Part shown: positions 17,084-25,482 of the stretch, one piece after another | Numbering within the stretch: the stretch's first letter is position 1 | How the letters are laid out: every line of letters starts with the position of its first letter | DNA from: DSNY01 sp964539745 | GTDB lineage: Bacteria; Pseudomonadota; Gammaproteobacteria; Burkholderiales; Burkholderiaceae_F | Assembly: GCA_964539745.1 (NCBI GenBank) | Contig: CAZIJU010000006.1 | Span: forward strand, 1-64,000 | Length of the DNA: 64,000 bases | Direction of reading: 5' to 3' | Notes under the pieces: model-generated | The model's database searches: none | Told to the model about the DNA's origin: nothing | Seen by the model: only the letters and a program-made list of their open reading frames with translations | Position numbers and translations under genes: made by a program

Positions 17084-17691
17084 CGGGCGGATGCCGGCGC
17101 GGCGGGAGCGGGCTTCAGGTTCAACGGCGGCGCGGCGGCGGCAGGGGCGTCGGCGCGCGGCGCGATGATCGTTCGCACGCGGCCATCGCCCAGCGCCGGG
17201 TCGGCCGCGCCTTCGGCCCAGTACTTGGAGTTGCGGCTGTCGTAGACGATCAGACTGCCGCTCAGCTCGTCGCGGGACTGTCCGTTCTCCAGTCGCCGCC
17301 ACTGCGCGCGGCCGATGAACTTCACCGTTTCCGCGCGCTCGTCGTATTCGATGCGCTCGGAGTAACCCTCGACGTATTCCTCGACGCCCAGGGTCGTCGC
17401 GTCGCGTCGCTGGCGGAAGCTGGCGAGCTTGCCGGGCGCACCGATGACCACCGCGTAGCGATAGCGTTCGGGATCCTCGCGCAGCTCGAGCCGCTCGCCG
17501 GTGATGCGCAGCGTGCCGCGCGTCAGCGTCACGTTTCCGGTGTAAACGACCGTCTGCTTCAGTTCGTCGCCGGCGAAGCGATCGGCGAGGATCTGCGTCG
17601 GCTTGTCGCGGTCGGCGCGTTCGGCGTGCGCCGCGTGCACGGGCGCAAGCATCAACATCAGCGTCATGTAAGGCGCAAGCGGGGTTCGCAT
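17080..17691 (-). CDS. lptA: periplasmic LPS-transport protein LptA
   Basis: A 203-aa periplasmic OstA-fold protein bridging LptC and LptD. A signal peptide (to about AHA, residue 22) is followed by KPTQILADRFAGDELKQTVVYTGNVTLTRGTLRITGERLEL, the characteristic beta-jellyroll start, and a C-terminal Ala/Pro-rich tail (PAAAAPPLNLKPAPAAPA). ATG 17691 lies 10 bp after the lptC stop; its own stop overlaps lptB. Confidence 0.93.
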   Translation of the reverse strand: MRTPLAPYMTLMLMLAPVHAAHAERADRDKPTQILADRFAGDELKQTVVYTGNVTLTRGTLRITGERLELREDPERYRYAVVIGAPGKLASFRQRRDATTLGVEEYVEGYSERIEYDERAETVKFIGRAQWRRLENGQSRDELSGSLIVYDSRNSKYWAEGAADPALGDGRVRTIIAPRADAPAAAAPPLNLKPAPAAPASAR

Positions 17692-17701
17692 CGCGGGCTC
17701 C

Positions 17702-18277
17702 TCAACGCGGCGCCGGCGGCGCGAGTTCGGTGCGCACGTTGCCGGCGAGCCGAGTCGTGCGCGCGATGTTGTCCAGCTCGAAGGCATCGCCGCGCATCCG
17801 GTCGGGGCCGCGCTCGAACTCGACCGGCCGGTCCGTCGAATAGCGGTCCTCGTCGGGAAGCGCGAGCAGGTACTCGGTGGCGAGCCGCAGCGCCGGCTCG
17901 CCGCCAAAGGGCGCACGCGTCAGCAGCACCGACCCGCGCAGGTGCACGCGCTCGCCGGTGTTTTCGAGGCGGGCGCGCTGCGCGCGCGCCTCGATCTGGG
18001 GCCGGTCGGGGCGCAGACTGACCAGCCGCGGGCTGGCCAGCTCGATGTCGTCGTTCTCGGCGAAGTGCGTGAGTCGCTCGGCGAACAGCTTGTGCCTGGC
18101 GCGGCCCGCGGGGTCGAATTGCGTCAGCACCAACCGTTCGACGACGAAGTCGGGCGTTCCCGGTGTGGCCGGCTGCGCGGCGGGAGGTCGCCGCAGCACG
18201 CGCGAATACCAGAAACTCGTCGCCGTGACCGCCGCCAGCAGCGCGATCGCGATCAGCATCGTCAGGCGATCACGCAC
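17702..18277 (-). CDS. lptC: LPS export protein LptC
   Basis: A bitopic inner-membrane protein that passes LPS from LptB2FG to LptA. One N-terminal transmembrane helix (LIAIALLAAVTATSFWYS) is followed by a periplasmic beta-jellyroll (DFVVERLVLTQFDPAGRARHKLFAERLTHF, then VHLRGSVLLTRA). 191 aa from the GTG start at 18277 (VRDRLTML), which overlaps kdsC by 8 bases and gives the usual short cytosolic tail; ATG 18259 is an alternative. Confidence 0.9.
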   Translation of the reverse strand: MRDRLTMLIAIALLAAVTATSFWYSRVLRRPPAAQPATPGTPDFVVERLVLTQFDPAGRARHKLFAERLTHFAENDDIELASPRLVSLRPDRPQIEARAQRARLENTGERVHLRGSVLLTRAPFGGEPALRLATEYLLALPDEDRYSTDRPVEFERGPDRMRGDAFELDNIARTTRLAGNVRTELAPPAPR

Positions 18278-18824
18278 GCACGACCCCCGCGCGATGCTGC
18301 GCGAGCAACTCGTCGAACCTGCCTTGCGCGCGCACGATGAACTCGGCCAGCGCGCGCACCGCACCGCGGCCGCCCGGCTGCAGCGCGATCCAATGCGCGA
18401 TCGCCTTGACCTCCTCGGCCGCGTCGGCCACCGTCGCGGCAAAGCCGGCTCGTGCCAGCACGGGCAGGTCCGGCCAGTCGTCGCCGATGTAGCCGCAGTT
18501 GTCCGCCGACACCGAGGTGGCGGCGAGCAACTGCTCGAAACCGGCAAGCTTGTCCGACGCGCCTTGGACGACGCGTTCGATGCCCAGTTCGCGCGCGCGC
18601 ACCGCGACGATCTCGGACTTGCGCGCGGTCAGGATCGCGACGTCCACACCGGCGGCGCGCAGCAGCTTGATGCCGTGGCCGTCGCGCACGTTGAAGGCCT
18701 TGAGGATCTCGCCGTGGCTGCCGTAGACGAGTTGCCCGTCGGTCAGCACGCCGTCGACGTCGAGGATCATCAGACGCACGCGCGCGGCGCGCGCGGCGGC
18801 GGTACTGGTCACGGGGGCTCCCAT
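18270..18824 (-). CDS. kdsC: 3-deoxy-D-manno-octulosonate 8-phosphate phosphatase
   Basis: HAD-family phosphatase producing free Kdo for LPS core synthesis. The motif I aspartates are Asp22/Asp24 in LDVDGVLTDG, motif III includes a lysine in SDKLAGFEQLL, and motif IV is IGDDWPDLPVL. 184 aa is typical of the small cap-less KdsC. ATG 18824 lies 4 bp after the kdsD stop. Confidence 0.95.
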   Translation of the reverse strand: MGAPVTSTAAARAARVRLMILDVDGVLTDGQLVYGSHGEILKAFNVRDGHGIKLLRAAGVDVAILTARKSEIVAVRARELGIERVVQGASDKLAGFEQLLAATSVSADNCGYIGDDWPDLPVLARAGFAATVADAAEEVKAIAHWIALQPGGRGAVRALAEFIVRAQGRFDELLAQHRAGVVRA

Positions 18825-18828
18825 CGGC

Positions 18829-19830
18829 TCAGAGCACCTTCGCGGCGGTGAGGTCGTGCATGTGCAACGCGCCGACCAGCCGGCCATCCTCGACCACCAG
18901 CAACTGGTTGCGCAGCGTGCGGTCGAGCAACTGGGCGGCCTCGGCGGCGAGCTGGCCCGGGCGGACCGTCAGCGGGTTGCGTGTCATCACGTCGGCGATT
19001 CGCAACGGCCGCACGTCGCCGGCCTTCTCGAGCAGGCGCCGCAGATCGCCCTCGGTGAAGATGCCGGCCACGCGGCCGTCGCCGTCGACGATCGCCGTCA
19101 TGCCGATCTTCTTGCGCGTGATCTCATGAACGGCGTCCATCACGCTCGCGTCGATCGGCACGCTCGGTACCGCGTCGCCGGTGCGCATGATGTCCTCGAC
19201 CCGCGTCAGCAGCCTGCGTCCGAGGGCGCCGCCCGGGTGCGAGCGCGCGAAATCCTCGGGGCCGAACCCGCGCGCGTCCAGACAGGCGATCGCCAACGCA
19301 TCGCCGAGCGCGAGCATCGCGGTCGTCGACGAAGTCGGCGCGAGGTTCAGCGGGCAGGCTTCCTTGTCGACGCGGCAGTCCAGGTGCACGTCGGCATGCC
19401 GCGCGAGCGACGAATCGGCTCGGCCGGTCATCGCGATCAGCGGCGTGCCTTCGCGCTTCAGCACCGGCACCACGGTCAGCAGCTCGGCGGATTCGCCCGA
19501 ATACGACAGCGCGACGAAGACGTCGTCGCGCGTGACCATGCCGAGGTCGCCGTGCGCGGCTTCGGCGGCGTGGACGAACAGCGCCGGCGTGCCCGTCGAC
19601 GCAAACGTCGCTGCGATCTTGCGCGCAATGTGTCCGCTCTTGCCGATGCCGCTGACGACCACCCGCCCGCGGCAGCCGAGCAGCAGGTCGACGGCGGCCA
19701 TGAACGCGTCGTCGATGCGATCGGCGAGCGCGGCCACGGCCTGCGCCTCGATCGCGATCACCTGGCGCGCGAGCGACCGCGCGGATTCGCGCGGCTTCGG
19801 CCGGTTGGGCAATGGCGCGGCGCGCTGCAT
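18829..19830 (-). CDS. kdsD: arabinose-5-phosphate isomerase
   Basis: Converts ribulose-5-P to arabinose-5-P, the Kdo precursor. An N-terminal SIS sugar-isomerase domain (GRVVVSGIGKSGHIARKIAAT, then ALSYSGESAEL) is followed by a tandem CBS pair from about residue 210 (VEDIMRTGDAVP, and ADVMTRNPLTVRPGQ). 333 aa from ATG 19830; the frame is open further upstream, but those residues do not resemble the family. It is first gene of the kdsD-kdsC-lptCAB-rpoN-hpf operon, divergent from the antiporter with 109 bp between. Confidence 0.94.
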   Translation of the reverse strand: MQRAAPLPNRPKPRESARSLARQVIAIEAQAVAALADRIDDAFMAAVDLLLGCRGRVVVSGIGKSGHIARKIAATFASTGTPALFVHAAEAAHGDLGMVTRDDVFVALSYSGESAELLTVVPVLKREGTPLIAMTGRADSSLARHADVHLDCRVDKEACPLNLAPTSSTTAMLALGDALAIACLDARGFGPEDFARSHPGGALGRRLLTRVEDIMRTGDAVPSVPIDASVMDAVHEITRKKIGMTAIVDGDGRVAGIFTEGDLRRLLEKAGDVRPLRIADVMTRNPLTVRPGQLAAEAAQLLDRTLRNQLLVVEDGRLVGALHMHDLTAAKVL

Positions 19831-19939
19831 CGTGGCAATCGCGGATACGTGCGGGTTCGGGACGGGCGCGGGCGATGATACTCTTGCCGCCGATTGCCTG
19901 GCATGGCTCTTGCTGTGGCCCGGCGCCGCGCACGAGAAG

Positions 19940-21931
19940 ATGCCTTCCACACTCGAACTGACGCTGCTGCTGCTGGCCGCCTCCGTGCTCGGCGTCGTCG
20001 CCTTCCGGCTCGCGAACCTGCCGCCGATGCTGGGCTACCTCACGGTCGGGATCATGATCGGGCCGCACGCGCTTGGCGTCGTGGGCGACGTCGAACAGAC
20101 CCGCCATCTTGCCGAGTTCGGCGTCGTGTTCCTGATGTTTTCGATCGGTCTGGAGTTTTCGCTGCCGAAGCTGCGCGCGATGCGGCGCATCGTCTTCGGA
20201 CTCGGGCTCGCGCAGGTGGCGGCGACGATCGCCGCGGTGATGGCGGCGGGCTTCGTGTTCAATCGCTTCTTCGCGCACGTGTTCGACATCCGGCTTGCGG
20301 GCGCATTCGCGCTCGGTGGTGCGTTCGCGATGTCGTCCACGGCGATCGTGATGAAATTGCTCGCCGAGCGGCTCGAGTTGGAGACCGAGCACGGGCGCCG
20401 GATCGTCGGCGTGCTGCTGTTCCAGGATCTCGCGGTCGTGCCGTTGCTGGTGATCGTGCCGGCGCTGGCGCGGCAGCCGGAGAACCTCGGACCGGCGCTC
20501 GGCTTGGCGGCGCTGAAGGCCGCCGCGCTGCTCGCGCTGCTGCTGGTCGGCGGGAAGTGGGTGATTCGGCGGTGGTTCCACGTGGTCGCGCGGCGCCGCT
20601 CGCACGAGCTGTTCACGCTGAACCTGCTGCTGGTGACGCTCGGACTGGCGTGGCTGACCGAGCTCGCGGGGCTGTCGCTTGCGCTGGGCGCGTTCATCGC
20701 CGGCGTGCTGATCGCCGAGACCGAGTACCGGCACCAGGTCGAAGAGGACATCAAACCGTTTCGCGACGTACTGCTGGGGTTGTTCTTCGTTACGATCGGC
20801 ATGTTGCTGAACGTCGGCGTGGTGACCGAACGGCTCGGCTGGGTGCTGCTCGCGCTGCTGCTGCCGACCGCGTTCAAGTTCGCGCTGATCGTGGGGCTGG
20901 CGCGCACCTTCGGCGCGGCGGCCGGAACCGCGATCCGCGCCGCGCTGCCGCTGGCCACCGCGGGCGAGTTCGGCTTCGTTCTGCTGAACCAGGCGGGCGG
21001 CCTGCAGCTGCTGCCGCCAGCGCTGATGCAGGTCGTGCTCGCCGCGATGCTGCTGTCGATGCTCGCCACGCCGTTCCTGATGCAGTACAGCGGCCGCATT
21101 GCGATGCGCTTCGTCGCTTCGGAGTGGATGCAGCGCGCGCTCGAACTGCACCAGATCGCCACGCGCGCGATGGCGACCGAAAAGCACGTCGTGATCTGCG
21201 GCTTCGGACGCACCGGCCAGCATCTGGCGAAGATGCTGGAGCAGGAGAACATCCCCTACGTCGCGCTCGACCTCGACCCCGATCGCGTGCGAGAGGCCGC
21301 GGCCGCCGGCGAGTCGGTCGTCTACGGCGACGCCGCCCGCCGCGAGACGCTGGTGGCCGCCGGCGTGGCGCGCGCGGCCGCGCTCGTCGTCACCTACGCC
21401 GACACGCGCTCGGCGCTGAAGGTGATCCACTTCGCACACGAGATCAACCCGAAGTTGCCGATCATCGTGCGTACCGCCGACGACTCCGACCTGGACAAGC
21501 TGCTGGCCGCCGGCGCGACCGAGGTCGTTCCGGAAATCTTCGAAGGCAGCCTGATGCTCGGCTCGCACGCGCTGGTGCTGCTCGGCGTGCCGCTGCAGCG
21601 GGTCGTCAAGCGCGTGCGCGAGGCACGCGACTCGCGCTACCGCCTGCTGCGCGGCTACTTCTACGGCGCCGACGAGCGCGAGGCGTTCGAGGAAGAGGGG
21701 CACGAGCGGCTGCATTCGGTGCCGATCGAGGCCGGCGCGGCCGCGATCGGCCGCGCGCTCGGCGAGCTGAAGCTCGACGAGGTCGGCGCCGAGGTCACCG
21801 CAATCCGCCGGCGCGGCATCCGTGGCGAGAACCCCGCCCCCGACATGGTGCTGCGCGAGGGCGACGTCGTCGTGCTGCGCGGCGTACCCGAAGCGCTCGA
21901 GCTGGCCGAGGAGCGGCTGCTGCAGAAGTAG
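19940..21931 (+). CDS. Kef-type CPA2 monovalent cation:proton antiporter
   Basis: A 663-aa membrane protein. About a dozen transmembrane helices occupy residues 1-385 (LGYLTVGIMIGPHALGVVGD, FGVVFLMFSIGLEFSLPKL), then a RCK/TrkA-N domain from about 414 (KHVVICGFGRTGQHLAKML) and a TrkA-C domain near 590-660. This architecture is that of K+/H+ exchange proteins such as YbaL and KefB/C; ligand gating by nucleotide is expected from the RCK domain. The ion is not certain. It is monocistronic and convergent with the receiver-domain gene. Confidence 0.92.
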   Translation: MPSTLELTLLLLAASVLGVVAFRLANLPPMLGYLTVGIMIGPHALGVVGDVEQTRHLAEFGVVFLMFSIGLEFSLPKLRAMRRIVFGLGLAQVAATIAAVMAAGFVFNRFFAHVFDIRLAGAFALGGAFAMSSTAIVMKLLAERLELETEHGRRIVGVLLFQDLAVVPLLVIVPALARQPENLGPALGLAALKAAALLALLLVGGKWVIRRWFHVVARRRSHELFTLNLLLVTLGLAWLTELAGLSLALGAFIAGVLIAETEYRHQVEEDIKPFRDVLLGLFFVTIGMLLNVGVVTERLGWVLLALLLPTAFKFALIVGLARTFGAAAGTAIRAALPLATAGEFGFVLLNQAGGLQLLPPALMQVVLAAMLLSMLATPFLMQYSGRIAMRFVASEWMQRALELHQIATRAMATEKHVVICGFGRTGQHLAKMLEQENIPYVALDLDPDRVREAAAAGESVVYGDAARRETLVAAGVARAAALVVTYADTRSALKVIHFAHEINPKLPIIVRTADDSDLDKLLAAGATEVVPEIFEGSLMLGSHALVLLGVPLQRVVKRVREARDSRYRLLRGYFYGADEREAFEEEGHERLHSVPIEAGAAAIGRALGELKLDEVGAEVTAIRRRGIRGENPAPDMVLREGDVVVLRGVPEALELAEERLLQK

Positions 21932-21950
21932 CGGCCGTTCCGACCACTGC

Positions 21951-22184
21951 GAAGCTGTGAAGATTTCGTCGCGAGCGGCCCGCTGCTCCGGATCGAGTCT
22001 GGGGGTACGTAGCCGCAGGGCCGAGACATTTCAGGTGGATGGGCCTTGCCCGAAAAGGCGCCAGCCTTTCGGCGCAGGCTCACGTGCGCGCAGCGCACGT
22101 TCAGCCCGCCGCAGGCGGGCGGCCGCAGCCAACACCGCGCAACGACGCCAGCGGGCTGCGCAGCAGAAAGATTCACAGCTTTTG
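21951..22184. repeat. inverted-repeat element, long copy, between convergent genes
   Basis: It starts with gaagctgtgaagatttcgtc (21951-21970) and ends with gaaagattcacagctttt (about 22166-22183), so the ends are imperfect terminal inverted repeats (GAAGCTGTGAA/TTCACAGCTTT). Both ends closely match the two halves of the 56-bp element at 49290-49345 in opposite orientation. The long copy carries about 170 bp of extra sequence with further small palindromes (gtgcgcgcagcgcac; cccgccgcaggcggg). It fills the space between the antiporter stop and the receiver gene stop. Confidence 0.7.
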
Positions 22185-22192
22185 CGCGGACG

Positions 22193-22597
22193 CTACGAAG
22201 CCAGCGGCAGGTAACGCAGCATGATCGTCGCCAGGTCCGCGTTCGTGTAGGGCTTCGACACGTGCTCGTCCATGCCGACGTCGAGGCTCTTCTGCCGGTC
22301 GACGGCAAGCGCGTTGGCCGTCAGCGCGACGATCGGCACGCGCGCGCGGCGGGCGTTCGCCTCCTCGGCGCGCCAGGTGCGCGCGGCCGTGTAGCCGTCC
22401 ATGCGCGGCATGTGGATGTCCATCAGCACGAGGTCGAACGGCTCGGCGCGCAGCCGGTCGAGCGCCTCGACGCCGTCGCTGGCGACCTCGACGTCCACAC
22501 CCAGTCCTTCGAGGGTCGTGCGGGCGACGATGGCGTTGACCGGGTTGTCCTCGACGAGGAGCACGCGGCCGGCAAATTGGGGCAGAAGCGCTTGCAT
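22193..22597 (-). CDS. stand-alone response-regulator receiver domain
   Basis: A 134-aa CheY-like protein with the acidic pocket Glu16/Asp17 (LLVEDNP), phosphoacceptor Asp60 (VLMDIHMP), Thr in VALTAN and Lys in VSKPY. DNPVNAIVARTTLEGLG and MDGYTAARTWR resemble receiver domains at the C-terminus of hybrid histidine kinases rather than CheY, so this may be a receiver split from a hybrid kinase, or a phosphorelay shuttle. No cognate kinase is adjacent. It diverges from the sigma-factor gene. Confidence 0.85.
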   Translation of the reverse strand: MQALLPQFAGRVLLVEDNPVNAIVARTTLEGLGVDVEVASDGVEALDRLRAEPFDLVLMDIHMPRMDGYTAARTWRAEEANARRARVPIVALTANALAVDRQKSLDVGMDEHVSKPYTNADLATIMLRYLPLAS

Positions 22598-22802
22598 CGA
22601 AGGCGGTCGGCGTGCCCGCGCCGAGGACTCCGGACGGCCGGGGCCGCGCGGGCGATGGTTACCCCGGATCGCCCCATGCTGCCGGGCGCCGGCGGCGGCG
22701 ATGGCCCGAGTTGCGCGCGCCGCGCCGCGCTATTCCGGACATCGCCGGATCTGCGGCGGACCCTCGGCGCGCAACCGCGGCCGGCGCATCATGCCGGCCG
22801 GC

Positions 22803-22835
22803 GGGAACTTTTTCGGGACCGGATCGCAATAGCGT
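22803..22835 (+). promoter_or_regulatory. possible ECF-type promoter of the sigma-factor operon
   Basis: ggaactttt (22803-22811) resembles the GGAAC -35 element recognised by many ECF sigma factors, and tagcgt (22830-22835) could supply the -10, about 18 bases apart. It lies immediately upstream of ATG 22840, suggesting autoregulation and a nearly leaderless transcript. Motif inspection only. Confidence 0.35.
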
Positions 22836-22839
22836 GGAA

Positions 22840-23448
22840 ATGGCCTTCGACCCGACGACGACGCGCGCCGCGACCGACGCCGAGCTGCTCGCCCGTGCGG
22901 CGACGGCCGCCGCGCCCTTGCGCGCGCCCGCGATCGAAGAGCTGTTCCGGCGTCACCGGGCGGCGGTGTACCGCTACGCGTGGCTGCTGACCGGTTCGGA
23001 GTCGGCGGCCGCCGACGTGCTGCAGGAGACCTTTCTCGCACTGCTGGACGCACCGGTCGGTTTCGATCCCGCGCGCGGCTGCGCCGCCGCGTACCTGTGC
23101 GGCATCGCACGCCATCTCGCGCTGCGCGACCGCGCGAGTCGCGTGCAGGCGATCGACGACATCACGCCGGTCGCCGAGGACGGCGAGCGTGCCGACGCGC
23201 CGGCGCTGCCGCCGCTGCCGGCCGACGAAGTCGAGCGCGCCCGGGCGATCGATGCGCTGTACGCGGCGATCCGCGTGCTGCCGCCGCACTACCGCGACGT
23301 GCTGATGCTGGTCGAGCTGCAGGAGTTCTCCTACGCCGACGCGGCCGCGCTCGCGGGCATCGAGGTCGGCACCGTGCGGTCGCGCCTGGCGCGCGCGAAG
23401 GCGCGGCTGCTGGAACTTCTGGCGGCGCCGCGCGCAATAGATCGATGA
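22840..23448 (+). CDS. ECF-type RNA polymerase sigma factor
   Basis: A 202-aa sigma70-family factor with region 2 (LFRRHRAAVYRYAWLLTGSESAAADVLQETFLAL, about 36-69) and region 4 (LPPHYRDVLMLVELQEFSYADAAALAG, then IEVGTVRSRLARAKARLLELL), and no region 1 or 3. It heads a three-gene unit: its stop overlaps the start of a single-TM protein (ATGA at 23445-23448), and a secreted protein follows. The signal it answers to is unknown. Confidence 0.9.
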   Translation: MAFDPTTTRAATDAELLARAATAAAPLRAPAIEELFRRHRAAVYRYAWLLTGSESAAADVLQETFLALLDAPVGFDPARGCAAAYLCGIARHLALRDRASRVQAIDDITPVAEDGERADAPALPPLPADEVERARAIDALYAAIRVLPPHYRDVLMLVELQEFSYADAAALAGIEVGTVRSRLARAKARLLELLAAPRAIDR

Positions 23449-23963
23449 GGACGCCGATGGATCCCCGCACCGATCAAGCGCTCGACCGCTGGCTCGCCGC
23501 CGCGCGCGACCAGCTTGCGCGCCGCGAGCCGCCGCCGTGGAGCGAAGGTGAGCTTCGCGCGCGCATCGACGAACGGCTCGCGCTGCAGGCGGTCGCCGGT
23601 TCACGGCCCGCCATGCGACCGCGCGCGCAACCGCGCGCCGCGTCCGCGAAGCGCCGACTCCTCGGGTGGCTGGGCGCACGGGCGATGGCCGCCGGCGCAT
23701 TCGCGCTGCTGCTCGTCGCCGGCACGCTGCTGCGTGCCGGCGGCGGATCCGCTGCGCTGCCGCCGGCGCCCTTCATCGCTTTGACGTCGATCGACGCGAT
23801 CGCCGCGGAGCCGGGCAAGGTCGTCGTCCCCGCGCGCGTTCCGCGCGCGCAGCTTGCCGACTACGGCCTGCCGGTCGATCCGGCGCGGGCCGACGTGCCG
23901 GCGCAGGCCGAATTCCTGCTGTCCGCGCGCGGCGTCGTGCTCGCCGTGCGCTTTGTCGAGTGA
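23445..23963 (+). CDS. putative membrane anti-sigma factor
   Basis: A 172-aa protein: an N-terminal cytosolic charged region (about 1-75; DPRTDQALDRWLAAARDQLARREPPPW), one transmembrane helix near 85-105 (GARAMAAGAFALLLVAGTLL), and a periplasmic part ending LSARGVVLAVRFVE. It matches no anti-sigma zinc-binding motif that I can see, but its topology and translational coupling to the ECF sigma gene suggest that role. ATG 23445 (overlap) or 23457 could be the start. Confidence 0.6.
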   Translation: MRTPMDPRTDQALDRWLAAARDQLARREPPPWSEGELRARIDERLALQAVAGSRPAMRPRAQPRAASAKRRLLGWLGARAMAAGAFALLLVAGTLLRAGGGSAALPPAPFIALTSIDAIAAEPGKVVVPARVPRAQLADYGLPVDPARADVPAQAEFLLSARGVVLAVRFVE

Positions 23964-23974
23964 GGAGACCCGCG

Positions 23975-25003
23975 ATGTACCGATCGTTGATCGTCGCCGG
24001 AACGTTCGCCGCAACGGGCGCCGTTCTGGCGCAGCCTGCAAGCGCGCCCGCCGCTCACGTGCCCGAGCCGCCGGCGGCGCGGCACGTTTCTTTCGATCTG
24101 GCGCTGCCCAGTCTCGGCTTCGCGTCGTCCGAGATCGGCGGCCGCGTCGTCAAAGGCGCGCCGTACACGGCCGAGGCGGTCACCGAAACCGTGCAGGCGC
24201 TGGCCGACGGCAACCGCATCGTGCGCAAGTCGACGACGCGGCTGGCGCGCGACGGCGAAGGCCGCACGCGGCAGGAGCGCATCGGCCGCGACGGGCAGGT
24301 CGCGTCGATCTTCATCAACGACGTCGTCGCCGGCAAGCGCTACATGCTGTCGCCTGCGCGCAAGACCGCGCTCGAGCTGCCGCGTGCGCCGCTCGCCGAA
24401 GGCGTGCCGCTTGCGCCGGCAGCGTCGGCCGACGAGATGCGCTCGTGGGCCGAGGCGATGCGCGAATGGGCGCGCGACTTCGCCGCGCGCTTCCGCACCG
24501 AACACGTGGAAACGCGCACCGAAAAGACCAAGGACGGCGAAATGCGCGTGACCGTCAACCGCCGCTCGGCGACCAGCGACGCACCCGGCGACGTCGCGAT
24601 CGACGTGATCCGCGTCGCCGAAGCCCCGCACGTGCCGGTGCCGCCGGTGCCCCCGGTTCCCGGCGTGGCACCCGCGCCGCCGGTGCCACCCGTGCCGATG
24701 ATCGCGCCGCCGCCGGGGCAGGGCGTCACGACCCCGCTCGGCGCGAAGGAGTTCGACGGCGTGCGCGCCGACGGCACCCGCACCACCTGGACGATCCCCG
24801 CCGGCCGCATCGGCAACGAGAAGCCGATCGAGATCGTCTCCGAACGCTGGTACTCGCCCGAGCTGATGCTCGTCGTCGCCACGCGTCATGCCGATCCGCG
24901 CAGCGGCGAAACGAGCTATCGGCTGGTCGACCTCAAGCGCGGCGAACCGGACGCGGCGCTGTTCAAGCTGCCAGGCGATTACGAGCTGCGCGGGCGCAGG
25001 TAG
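23975..25003 (+). CDS. secreted protein with proline-rich linker, sigma-operon member
   Basis: A 342-aa protein not recognised as a named family. A signal peptide (MYRSLIVAGTFAATGAVLA) leads to an N-terminal domain (40-215) with RTRQERIGRDGQVASIFINDVVAGKRYML. A Pro/Val repeat follows (about 222-250: VPVPPVPPVPGVAPAPPVP), then a C-terminal domain (VTTPLGAKEFDGVRADGTR, ending FKLPGDYELRG). The two globular parts resemble each other in theme (outer-membrane-lipoprotein-sorting-like strands). It lies 11 bp after the putative anti-sigma gene, with Shine-Dalgarno gaggag. It could be the envelope sensor or effector of the sigma unit. Confidence 0.6.
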   Translation: MYRSLIVAGTFAATGAVLAQPASAPAAHVPEPPAARHVSFDLALPSLGFASSEIGGRVVKGAPYTAEAVTETVQALADGNRIVRKSTTRLARDGEGRTRQERIGRDGQVASIFINDVVAGKRYMLSPARKTALELPRAPLAEGVPLAPAASADEMRSWAEAMREWARDFAARFRTEHVETRTEKTKDGEMRVTVNRRSATSDAPGDVAIDVIRVAEAPHVPVPPVPPVPGVAPAPPVPPVPMIAPPPGQGVTTPLGAKEFDGVRADGTRTTWTIPAGRIGNEKPIEIVSERWYSPELMLVVATRHADPRSGETSYRLVDLKRGEPDAALFKLPGDYELRGRR

Positions 25004-25040
25004 TTGCCCGTCATGCCGAGCCGCCGGCGCGAGATGGCTA

Positions 25041-25135
25041 GGGTCTGTTGACAAATAGGTTCAAGATACGTGTCCGACTCGTCGAAGGAGTTGGATCATG
25101 GTTCGCAAGTGGCTGAGCGAGGCAGTTCGATGCAC
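25041..25135 (+). mobile_element. possible insertion-sequence end remnant
   Basis: gggtctgttgacaaataggt (25042-25061) resembles the terminal inverted repeats of IS5-group elements. About 55 bp later, after an aaggag site, a frame begins MVRKWLSEAV, like a transposase start, but the homology stops near 25135, where the toxin gene's 3' end begins. No second end or transposase body is present. Identification is tentative. Confidence 0.3.
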
Positions 25136-25149
25136 CCCGGCGACGGCTT

Positions 25150-25482
25150 TCAGCGAACTTCGATCAGCCGATCGCCGCGCTCGAGTGCGGCGATCAAGTC
25201 GGACCAAACGCTTGCAAAGCGTGCGAGGAGGGCCGACTTGCGCGTATTGCCGATTCGCACCCGGATCACGATTGGAGGTCCCTGCTTGGCAACCGAACGG
25301 CGGCGCCCAAAGTCCTCATCTTTCGAGACGATGATGGTGTCCCCGGCGACGGCCCGCTGCCAGACCTGCTCGTCGGTTACGCTCGGCTGGCCGATCTCCG
25401 CGACGTGATCGGCCTCGTGTTCCTGTTCGCGTAGCCAGCGCGCCGGTGCCGGCGGCAGGTTGGCATCGACCAGGAAGCGCAT
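25150..25482 (-). CDS. DUF5615/Mut7-C-like PIN-fold toxin
   Basis: A 110-aa protein beginning MRFLVDANLPPAPARWLR with Asp6 in the position of the first PIN acidic residue, SKDEDFGRR for the second acidic cluster, and IVIRVRIGNT. This is the DUF5615 family, PIN-like putative ribonucleases usually paired with DUF433 antitoxins. ATG 25482 overlaps the upstream antitoxin stop by one base. The immediate neighbours on the 3' side are an IS-end-like scrap, in keeping with mobility of such pairs. Confidence 0.85.
   Translation of the reverse strand: MRFLVDANLPPAPARWLREQEHEADHVAEIGQPSVTDEQVWQRAVAGDTIIVSKDEDFGRRRSVAKQGPPIVIRVRIGNTRKSALLARFASVWSDLIAALERGDRLIEVR

Noticed and set aside
19124..21715. 863-aa minus-strand ORF
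   Set aside because: Overlaps kdsD's frame shadow and lies antisense to the Kef-type antiporter; translation is charged low-complexity sequence.
21932..22192. small gene in the antiporter-receiver spacer
   Set aside because: Short frames present are explained by the inverted-repeat element; no ribosome-binding site or coding bias.
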